From Heligmosomoides polygyrus polygyrus (Eukaryota > Nematoda > Chromadorea > Rhabditida > Heligmosomidae), in the NCBI GenBank assembly GCA_947396885.1, contig OX377205.1:68544969-68608968 (forward strand): a stretch of DNA of 64,000 nucleotides, in the 5' to 3' direction. Both the position numbers and the translations under genes were made by a program. Numbering within the stretch: the first letter of the stretch is position 1; each line of letters opens with the position of its first letter. A model generated the notes under the pieces. That model worked only from the letters and a program-made list of their open reading frames with translations. It did not search any database and was not told the DNA's origin. Of this stretch, positions 55,755 through 64,000 are shown piece by piece.

Positions 55755-58700
55755 GTAAGTATAAATCCTACCTTGCCCACTTTTATTCACCTGACTCTCG
55801 TATTTGGGCTTCCAATGTCAAGTCACTGCTTGCCACTGCTGTTCACAGCATATTGCATTGTCTTGTATCCCTGTTGTTTTTACAAGCATACGGGCATACT
55901 CGTGCAATAAATAAAAGGACAAAGGATGAAGGACGGCGTAACTAAGTCCGTTTCGGAATGCGCCACGCATTCTACTTCCACATTATGTCGCAGAGGCGAT
56001 ATGAATGCGTATTTCGCCATGCAATGACTTGCAGTAGCCAGCAGTTGAACAAGTCAGCGCCTTACCCTTCCCGGACAAGTCTGGTAGCAATTCACCGACC
56101 CGGAGGGATGGAAGGTTTGGTTTGCCTGGGCGGAAAATCCGAACCAGGAACCTGGTATCACGTACACGCGACAGCCGACACCTCCTCCGACTGCGCTACA
56201 CGCGCCCGTATAATAAATAAGTAAATAAATAAATAGAAATAGCATTGCTACCTCCCGTGCGTGCGCGTCGGGCTGAATCTCGCGCTCGTTCGCGCAGCCC
56301 ACAGTTCGAGTTCGAAACCCGCTCTGCTGGCCTTGCGGATCGTCGGCGCTTATCCGTGTCTGTTTCAGATCTCAGCCGCGCGTCTCCACCACCAGGATCG
56401 GCCTGACGAGCCGCAGCAGCAGCAGCGGACCAGCCAGCACCTCTGCCAGCCGGACGAGCATGGCCAATGGAACGGACCCGCGCCCCCGCCGCCACTGAGG
56501 TGGCCCCGGCGACGAGCCAGCGGTGAGTCCGACCTCGCACCCGGGCGCTCGTACAGCCCGAGGAGCTGCAGCAGCCGGCGGGACCAGCTGACTGGGCGCG
56601 GCGCCGGGCGGGCGGGGGGGGGGGGGCAGGGACGCAGGGCGCGGCATCGATTCCGCGGTCGCGGCGCGGCGCCGGCAGACAGCAGCAGCGGCCCCCCGGA
56701 CAGCAGCATCAGCAGCAGCAGACCGTCGCCGGTCCTTCCGCAGACGGCATGGAGCTGTGCGAGCTGCACCTGTACCCCGAAGACGACGTCTGGCCGTCGG
56801 ACATCGACACGCGCATCGCGCAGCTCGACTTCGGCGGCGACTCGGCGCTGTTCGCCTCGAGCTCGGTGAGCACCGACTCGCTCGACTCGGAGCAGCTCCG
56901 CGAGCGCTGCCGCCACCGCACCGAGGACTTCCAGCTGACCTTCGCCGACTCGGGCCACTGGCAGAGCGGCCAGCTCACCACCTGGGGCCGGATCCGCTCC
57001 ACCGAGCCGCTCGACGAGGCCACCGCCAGGTGAGCCCAGACCCCTTCCCCGACTGCTCCGACGACCCTTGTCCTTCGCTCCTTCTTTGGTCGCTGTCTTC
57101 TGGCAGCCAGCGGATCCGTCTGTAATTGCCGTCTCCCTCAATGGCCGGCTCTGCACTTTACGAAGCTCGTAAATCTCTGCCTCGACTTTCGCGAGCGTTC
57201 TCTTATATCGCGATCCGCACGGGGGCTCTGATTATCCCTGGCTACTACAGCTGCATCACTGAGGAGGAGGTCCACCACGTATCTTTTCCACATCTGGGGC
57301 CGGATTCAGCAACAATTGAACTGGCGGGTGTAAAGGCTAGAGGTGAGTTACCCCTTATACCCGCAGGTTTAATCGTTGGTGATTCCGGCTCCAGACATCC
57401 TTACCCTGGCAGCGGAATGTCTATGTGCCTTTATCATCATGATTCATGCATAGCCGTGATGAGTGTTTTTGGGTGCACGTCTAGAGGTGGTCTACGCCCG
57501 TATTCCTTCCAAACCTGACAACTTTACTCACACAAAACAAGCTTGTATTTCTCATAGCGGTTATGGTGTGCATTTTTCCACTTATTTATTAGTCGCTGCA
57601 TTTATGCGTCGAAAAAAAAACGTTAACAAATTAATTGTCTGTAATGCGAGCTTCACGTTTCCATTTCGGAGGTTTTTATTTAAATCACTCGGATTTTGTG
57701 GGGAAATGTGGTTGAACTACTCTTTCTAGACTTTCGCTTGCGCTCGTTTTTAAGGAGTAACTTTGCGTGCAAGTTCTATGAAGGTTATGACCAAAAAGAG
57801 GGACGACGTCCATTCTAGACTTGCGCCCTATCTCGTCATCGTTTTCGGCCATAGAAGTGTCTGCTTTATCCAGAATTATGCCTTTCGTTAGCTGTAGAAC
57901 TTTAGGAAGCTAATGGATATCCTCCGATCGCAAGCTGTCAATAATGCCGATACTCTTATTGCTTTTAGCAAGAGATGAAGCCAATTAAGGTCGGAGCAGC
58001 GGGGGAGCTCTCTCCCATTCTGCGGATGGTAATGGTAAACATGGATGACTTGTTACAACTGTTTGTCGAGGAAAGTCAGGCTCAACCACCCTTCTGCCTT
58101 TTACGCTCTCTTTCATAATTCGAAGTGGGGCTGGTTAGGGGAAATCGAGCGGAAGCAATCGGCTTCTGTTCCGAACACGCGTCAGTTGGTCGTGTACCTG
58201 CTTCCTGCCGAGGGTATTCCTGTGCTTATCCACATCCTCATCATTTGGTATGCCAAATAGCAGTTGGCAGTCGCAGTAGGTCGTCTAATTCCATAATAGA
58301 CAGCCGACACAGTTCAAGCTCCGTGTGCACCCGCCTCCTTTCCCGAATGGCAATGGCAGATGAGAGATTAATAGGCAATTACTTGGTGAAAACACCGGCC
58401 TAATCCAAGAGGGATTTGCGCGTTTCGCTCGCTGTTTATGTATTCGGGGGACCAGAGCCGCACTGTCTAGGAGGCCGGCAGCAGAGCCTCCGCCGCCCGG
58501 GTGTCCCTTGTCCTTCCTGGTGATGCTCCTCTAATCTCTGCCGCTTCAGTGCGCCGAATGTCACCACTCGTCCACGTACTACACCGTCGTCGGCGCAGCA
58601 GCGGCCGACGAGTCTTCTGGCGAACTTCGTCGGCCGCGAGTCGCAGCAAGACAATGCCGGGCGCTACGTGGACGTCAACGACAACGAGATCCAGGTCGAA

Positions 58701-61700
58701 GCGGCGAGCGCGTCCACATCGCAGGATCGCTGGCGAGCCGCTCGACCGACCACCGCCGGCGCTGCGCTACGGGCAGCGCCGTCGAAGCCGAGACGGACGT
58801 TCGCCGACCTGCACAAGTCCATCGCTCCCGAGCTGCGCTTCCTCGCTCTTTCCCACGAGGTATGTCTTCCGGCGGTTCTGAATTCCGCTTTCCGCTCAGC
58901 CGATCCGGTCCTTTCAGATTCCGACGCTATGCGAGTCGTCGACGATGTCGTTGAGCGACGTGATGCTGAAAGTACAGCGAGAAGGCATGCCACCTTTGAC
59001 GTCCGACCTCGATCTGCCGCTTCCATCGTTGCTGCAGGCGAGTTGGGCTCATTTCCATTTTTGTCCAGTGTACATTTGGGGGGAGCGTATCTGAAAGGGG
59101 ATGAAACGCATCGGGTCAATACCACGGGTAGCTACTGTGGTAATGGCGCGCCACATTGTGAGCGTATTTCCCCGTTTTCCGCTTTTTACTAGTCATAAGT
59201 TAACTTTTGGTACTTTCAACTACTACCACACCGGAAAGTGTGTCTCACTGTTATATTTGAGGGAGTCTTCTGGATCTATCTTAATCAGAGGGGGGGGGGG
59301 GGCAAAGAGAGTTACATTTCCTATCCCTTCGTTATTCCAGAGCTTAGGCCGCTGTCTCCTAATGCGAGGGTTTTATTTGAATTCAGGCCGTTGTGTGGCG
59401 TGGGATGACGTGCGTAATTGGCACTTTACAATTGACTACCCCCGACTGGGATAGTTCCCGGTTTCTCTACTTTCGATGGTCCCTCTGAAAGAACTACCGC
59501 CAGCTCTGTTAGGGCTGAGCTGTTTTCGGAAAACTTCGAAGATGCTCGTGAACACACTCAATCTAGTTCGCACTTATTTATTTATTATTACACGAGCTTG
59601 CTCATGTGGGCTACAACAACAATTTCCATAGAACAATTTGCCGAAAGCCAATTAGAAATACTGAATTGTGTGAGCGAAATTGTTAATAGTGGAAAATGAT
59701 AACAACGGAACACGAACACAAAACAACAGAGAAATAATAAAACAATAAACGGAAAACATCTAGGTATATAGTTAAGAACTCAAGTGATGGCTCAGAAATT
59801 TTCTAAAGGAAGAGAGATGCGTAGGAATGGCACCCTTTTTTTAAGCTTGTCATATAATGTGTTTGACCTGAGTGTGAAGAAATTGAGCCTACAACTGAGC
59901 TTGGCTGTGCCAGGATCATATCTGACACATCCACTTCGAGTGTTCGCTGTCCTCAATGTCATTATATCTGACATTTTAATGCCAATGGTATGGTGGATGA
60001 TTTTGTGAAAAAGTAGCATGTCGTTCCTCTTCCTTCTGTATTCTAACGTCCTCAATCCGAAATTGTGATTCCTTTCTATACTACTGGGTATTTGATCGTA
60101 GCAAAACCCTAGTTCCCGTATCATCAACTTCCTCGAAAAGCTGTTTTGAACCGCTTCTAATATTTGAATACTCTTTTTCTTGTAAGGACTGAACACAGGC
60201 GTTCCATATTCTAGAATTGGTCTTACATAAACCTTGTAGGCACGAAGCAACACTCCAGCGTTGCTGGTTGACATGGCTCGAAACATGTTATACATTACTT
60301 GCGAGGCCTTATTAGCCACCACTTCACAGTGCCTGTCAAAAGAAAGGTCCTTAGTTACCAAAAATCCCAAGTCTACAACTTCGTCCACGGCCCTTAGTGC
60401 CGTACTACCAGCAGTGTACTGGAAAAAACTTCCGTTTCTTTTTCCCCATTTATACATACCGGCCTGTGTATTTGATGGAGAATATTCCGCCGAACATACT
60501 TTATCCACCAATCACACCATTCCGAAATGACTTGCTCCCTCCCTTTCTGAGTACTCTGCTCACGCCGCGTTTCAGGAAGATTCGCCGGACTCCGGTCTTG
60601 GCTGCAGTGGACCAGCGCACATCGAGGACTGGGCGTCACTCTCGATTCTGCTTCCAAAGTGAGTTCTCATTCCGGTTGCCCTTTTCGTTTTTCCCCAATT
60701 TACTCTCTTTGACGTCATTCTCATGTGTGCCTTCGAGCGGTGTGTAGATGAGTCTGCTTGTGTGTGCTCCTGCTCCTCGGCTCCGATCGATTTCTCTTTC
60801 GGCGCCCCCTCATTCACCAGAAGCGGATGCCGTGTGGGATAATGTCGCGTGACTAAGGAAAACATGCATTTAACCACTTTTTGCGGATTAGTGCTCATTC
60901 TTCAATCCGTCAGAAGACGTCATTGGGTTGGTGGTCCCATTTTGGGGATAGGCCGCCTAGAATGCTCTGTTTCTCGTTTCATTGTTATGGAACGGAACTA
61001 ACAGCTGACGCTAAGCTTTCCATCACATCCGCTCAGGTGGCTCTATGCTAATTGATGTTCTGTCATCCAGTTCCGGGCAGCTTACTTGGCTACGACTGTA
61101 CGTGGACTATGGGTGAATTTTGAGGAAGGGCAAATCTACCGCGATACCACTGGGTCAGATTTAGTTTACCTTTTGTTTAAAGGATGTGCTATCAAATAAA
61201 AATATAGTGCTACTGCTTCTGGTGTTGGTGTCATTGCAACATTGCACCAACTCAGTCTTATCCTTTCCTAAACATTGCACCATTATTCTTTTATGTTTAT
61301 TTTATTTTATTTATTTATGTGATGTATTGGTTTACTTATTTCGTGCTTTTGCAAGCCATAAACATAATCATCGGCGTCGCGCCATCATGTGTCGGTTCCT
61401 CATTTAGTAGTTATAATTAGCATTTAGTGTCAGTCCACAGTGTTTGCAGCTCAGTGGAACGCATACACGGCTAGCTATGTAGAACGGCCGGTTCCAGTAG
61501 CTTGATGGCTCGGAAAACTTAGGGCTTATGCTATGCGGTACTTTGCCTTTTATGTTTACTGGAACGCTGTTCTCCGTTATGAATGCTCCCCGGTGCTTCA
61601 TTTGCTGGAGTTTCTAAGGAGTCTGTTTCATGAATTAATTCGGCTCCATGTCTCGTCTGCCAGTATCAGAGGCCTGAAATTTCCTTAGTGTTCAGCTGCC

Positions 61701-62534
61701 GCCACTGTTCTGTGTTCAAGCCTTTGCTTAGATTTATTCAGTTGCCCATTCCTCGATTCGTATTTTGTACAGCTGACCTTCCATTCATCCGCTACTGACA
61801 GTACGGTAGTTCACGCTTTGTCCGAGCGGCGCTGTTTTTATAGTGGAGACGAGTGGATAGCGGCCTATTAAAGGTGCCGCTGCAGCCGCACTAGAATTGA
61901 ATGGACGCAGCGGCCATCAATTCGCGTCGCTGACCGCTGATTCCTCGTGCGTCCGGCTTTGGTTTTTAGCCGCGGCGATTCGTATCAGTGACAATGAGTC
62001 ACCGTTATTCGGTGCATACCTTACATAGCGAGGGTTAAGACTACAGCTCCGCTTACGTGTAACGAGCGGTCGTTCATATTCGCTGTGTAACACATTCACT
62101 GCGCCTAATTGTTATGCATTCTGCATACCTTCAGATGCGCCGTCTTTCCGCGCTCTGGGAGTATAGTTGTAATCGGCCGCAGGGGTTAGACTTGGAGGTA
62201 CTAATAACCCCCATTTCAAGTTGCGCAGCCGAACTGCTTGTTGCTAGCAGTTTTCGCTTCTCATTGTTACGGAGCCATGGGAGACGTTCGGCATTTTGAA
62301 TGGAGAAGAATGAGAAGCACAACTCGAACACTTTCCGCTCACTGCTCATCTGTTTAGCACGTTGATGACCGGCCCTGTCCCTATTCGCGTGCTGCAGCTA
62401 TATTCGTGCGAACGAAATTAAGTGGCTGACCTAAGCATTGCTATATCGTGAAGTTTTGTGAAGAACTCTCTCTGTAGGGTGACATTTGGACCAGCCATGG
62501 CGCCTTCCAACCTGCTGTTTGAGGTTCAACCGAG
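55674..62534 (+). CDS. Gene 2: unrecognised multi-exon protein, mostly disordered
   Basis: Seven exons in consistent phase: 55674-55754, 56369-56522, 56744-57029 (possibly from 56630), 58550-58859, 58918-59037, 60576-60658 and 62478-62534. The product is Gln/Pro-rich at first, then acidic with a conserved-looking block (ELCELHLYPEDDVWPSDIDT), then Ser/Thr/Ala/Arg-rich, then a SLSDVMLKVQREG segment and a DSPDSGLGCSG motif. I do not recognise the family. No membrane segment or signal peptide is seen. The intron after 59037 has a GC donor and holds a CR1 LINE fragment. The last exon found ends in phase 2, so the gene continues, either past the window or in an exon I missed. GC content and GC at third positions are much higher than in the surroundings, which also marks it as real. 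Confidence 0.72.
55916..56207 (-). mobile_element. tRNA-derived SINE, copy C
   Basis: Minus-strand start GGGCGCGTGTAGCGCAGTCG with perfect A box, later CTGGTTCGGATTTTCC as B box, 3' end ACGCCGTCCTTCATCC. Lies in the first intron of gene 2 beside (AATAAATA)n tails. Confidence 0.88.
56369..56522 (+). CDS. Gene 2 exon: Gln/Pro-rich, phase 0/1
   Basis: After CTGTTTCAG, encodes ISAARLHHQDRPDEPQQQQR and then PDEHGQWNGPAPPPPLRWP, ending GCG/GTGAGT. Two other frames stop early. Confidence 0.7.
56744..57029 (+). CDS. Gene 2 exon: acidic conserved-looking block, phase 1/2
   Basis: Encodes (D)GMELCELHLYPEDDVWPS, FGGDSALFASSSVSTDSLDS, HRTEDFQLTFADSGHWQSGQ and a Glu/Arg-rich end, then CAG/GTGAGC. The same frame is open upstream to about 56630 with a poly-Gln run (GQQHQQQQTVAGPSAD), so the true acceptor may be at 56629. 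A G13 tract (56614-56626) lies just upstream. Confidence 0.82.
57030..58549. other. Gene 2 intron, nothing recognised
   Basis: No repeat arm or ORF supported. Confidence 0.5.
58550..58859 (+). CDS. Gene 2 exon: Ser/Thr/Arg-rich, phase 2/0
   Basis: After GCCGCTTCAG, 104 codons in one frame with LLANFVGRESQQDNAGRYVD, VNDNEIQVEAAS and RRTFADLHKSIAPELRFLAL, ending GAG/GTATGT. The split Ser codon fits the previous exon. High GC3. Confidence 0.85.
58918..59037 (+). CDS. Gene 2 exon with GC donor, phase 0/0
   Basis: After a 58-base intron ending CCTTTCAG, encodes IPTLCESSTMSLSDVMLKVQ then REGMPPLTSDLDLPLPSLLQ and ends CAG/GCGAGT. The GC donor is accepted because phase 0 fits the clean acceptor at 60576. 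Confidence 0.72.
59573..60530 (-). mobile_element. 5'-truncated CR1 LINE in gene 2 intron
   Basis: The minus-strand ORF of 239 codons (60511-59792) carries the ORF2 C-terminal region: VVDLGFLVTKDLSFDRHCEV, YKVYVRPILEYGTPVFSPYK and RNDMLLFHKIIHH, like the copy at 3264-3690. The 3' end is GTGTAATAATAAATAAATAA at about 59573. The frame is intact for its length, suggesting a fairly young copy. Confidence 0.92.
60576..60658 (+). CDS. Gene 2 exon: acidic Ser-Gly motif, phase 0/2
   Basis: After GCCGCGTTTCAG, encodes EDSPDSGLGCSGPAHIEDWA then SLSILLPK, ending AA/GTGAGT. Short, clean borders. Confidence 0.78.
60660..62477. other. Gene 2 intron, nothing recognised
   Basis: AT-rich with TTTATTTTATTTATTTATG near 61295. 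No further exon in phase found. Confidence 0.45.
62478..62534 (+). CDS. Gene 2 exon: short, phase 2/2
   Basis: After CTCTCTCTGTAG, completes Lys and encodes VTFGPAMAPSNLLFEVQP before AG/GTACTG. Small, so chance is not excluded, but both borders and phase fit. Confidence 0.55.
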
Positions 62535-63680
62535 GTACTGTGTCACTATAGTGCGCTAAGCAAAGGTTTGTGGGGAAGGCTGGCGTTAGCCAATCCATGC
62601 TTGAGATGCTTCAAGCTTTCTGCTTCTATGAAGTAGGCAGTTTCAGTGGATATTTCAGCCTACACTGCCTAGCAGTATCTGTTCCTTGGACTGTTCACTG
62701 CTTTATTCTTCCCGTACGCCTTTAGTACCAGTTTGCCCACCTTATAAGTATGAAAGCCTCGGTTCGCCTGGTCGCAATGCAAATCCATGGTCGATCAATG
62801 ACCCCGTACAAGATCAGCTTTCCTGACAGATGTGTCGCCAACAGACTAAGCTTGATTGTTCATAATGCAACAGCGCTCGATTTGTCGGAAGTCAGCAAGA
62901 ACTGCCTATATCAGGTGTTAAGATTCCACGGCAGCGAGTCTAAAGCAGCCAGCAAATTTTTTTTCGTTATTAAAATGTTTTATAAAATTAGAAGCTGTAG
63001 ATTGAAACCATATCTGACAACTCTCCTTCACATAAGGTAATAACTGTAAGATATGCAATACTTCTCATCCTGAGCGAGCTGAACCGCAGTTAGAGGTTTC
63101 GTAGCACTTCAGGATGATAACGAAGGATGCCGAGCGTTATCATTACCCGAACCGGCGTTTGAAATGGACTCATTCAAGTGGTCACCTCGCAGCGGTCACT
63201 TGCATGCATACGGGAAAGCTGTCATTTTTTGGAACCTCATCGCCACTGTGATGCGCTTAGCAAAGATGGTAAATACTTTCTGAGAGGTCATAATCACGGA
63301 AATAATCGCGCTAGCTCGCAAGTCATTCAGCGGTATGGCAGCCAATATTTGTGCCCCGAAGTGTGTCGTGTGAAGTGGATTTTTGGATTTTACACTTTGA
63401 TGACAATTTGGTCACATCCCAGAGAAAAAGTCTAAAAAGATCAGAATCTCAAGGTGTGAAGGAAGAACTGTAATCTCATCCATTGTGATAGAAGAGTCGT
63501 GACAAACTGAGAACATGTCCCGGCATCAAGCTTACTCTAGCGCCAGTCGGCCTTCAGTTTTGTAACTCTGCATTGAAGTGTAGTGTGGAAGGTGAGTGGA
63601 AGGTATTCGAAATATCGTCGGAAGTTGAACGTTTTGCAAGCTACGAACTTCTCTTTTCTTGAAATGTCAGCATTGTATTA
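62535..63680. other. No further exon recognised
   Basis: Acceptor-like sites at 62654 and 62725 open only short frames. The ORF at 62750-63040 lacks splice or domain support. Confidence 0.4.
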
Positions 63681-64000
63681 GGGTGTCCAGAAAGTATCTG
63701 AAATATGACAATTTTTTCAAATGAACACAATTGTTATCAACATTTTATTAATCAACCAATTAATTTCGATCAACATCGACTACTCTCCGCCAACGTTCCA
63801 CAACACTTAGAATTCCAGTGGAGTAGAAATCCGGCGACTTGGAGGCAAAGAAAGCTCGGAGGTCGTTTTCGAAGTGGTCATGATCTCCGTAACGCTTCCC
63901 TTCCAGATGATGCCGAAGTGATCGAAAAAGGTGGTATTCACTTGGGGCCAGATCTGGGCTGCACGGTGGGTGCGGCAGAACTTCCCATCCGAGTTCCAGA
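63681..64000 (-). mobile_element. Mariner transposon, right part cut by window edge
   Basis: Terminal repeat GGGTGTCCAGAAAGTATCTG starts at 63681 directly after TA (63679-63680). The rest of the element and its other end lie beyond 64000. Confidence 0.9.
63760..64000 (-). CDS. Mariner transposase C-terminus, open, catalytic Asp replaced by Glu
   Basis: 80 uninterrupted codons: [58 protein letters not shown] and a TAA stop at 63760. In mariner the third catalytic position follows SPDLAPS and is normally Asp (SDYHLF); here it is Glu (SEYHLF). The ending and length match mariner. No damage is visible in this part. Confidence 0.9.
   Translation of the reverse strand, partial: LELGWEVLPHPPCSPDLAPSEYHLFRSLRHHLEGKRYGDHDHFENDLRAFFASKSPDFYSTGILSVVERWRRVVDVDRN

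Noticed and set aside
56365..57156. 263-codon minus-strand ORF opposite gene 2
   Set aside because: It is a shadow of GC-rich plus-strand exons with proper splice sites.
62650..62730. Further gene 2 exon after TTTCAG at 62654
   Set aside because: In phase it reads about 26 codons to a stop with unremarkable composition and no donor.

Overview
The window is eukaryotic nuclear DNA, most likely from a nematode and, by inference, a strongylid or hookworm-like genome. The evidence is a set of very short introns (51, 58 and 60 bp) with TTTCAG-type acceptors beside introns of 1-12 kb, CR1- and RTE-type LINEs, several mariner copies, tRNA-derived SINEs and long G/C homopolymers. No bacterial, CRISPR, plasmid or phage feature is visible. 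A 200-base run of N (21136-21335) is an assembly gap.

Two protein-coding genes can be reconstructed on the + strand by requiring intron phase to match from exon to exon. Gene 1 (340-28725, 5' end outside the window) encodes a Tudor-domain protein. A possible LOTUS-like helical segment is followed by a charged Ser/Arg/Pro-rich linker, then an extended Tudor domain (about 23413-24184), and a short charged C-terminus. Its first visible intron is about 12 kb and filled with transposons. Gene 2 (55674-62534, continuing past the last exon found) encodes a largely disordered Gln/Pro/Ser-rich protein that I do not recognise. It includes a likely GC-AG intron that carries a CR1 LINE fragment. A third, weaker coding signal lies at 36852-37136.

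The rest is dense mobile DNA. By region: 0.7-2.5 kb, small foldback repeats; 2.75-7.6 kb, a nearly full-length but broken CR1-type LINE between two direct repeats; 8.06-8.9 kb, a truncated RTE LINE; 9.1-9.9 kb, foldback and dispersed repeats; 10.06-12.14 kb, a non-autonomous hAT element with an exact 8-bp target duplication, carrying a SINE; 14.8-16.7 kb, an RTE fragment split by a mariner; 21.8-26.3 kb, mariner and SINE remains in gene 1 introns; 28.7-36 kb, intergenic DNA with a 530-bp transposon and SINEs; 38.0-38.9 kb, a cluster of tRNA-like repeats; 39.3-42.7 kb, RTE fragments, one cut by a small TAA-duplicating MITE; 43-48 kb, AT-rich DNA with TTCGAAT clusters; 48.1-48.9 kb, another mariner; 51.9-53.1 kb, a foldback Tc1/IS630-like element; 53.5-53.8 kb, a hairpin-rich MITE; 63.7-64 kb, the end of a further mariner.

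The two genes show no visible functional link. The observations most worth a second look are the tRNA-Gly-like repeats with a rewritten anticodon, the foldback element with two tiers of inverted repeats, the MITE whose removal restores an RTE reading frame, and the SINE families with RNA polymerase III boxes.
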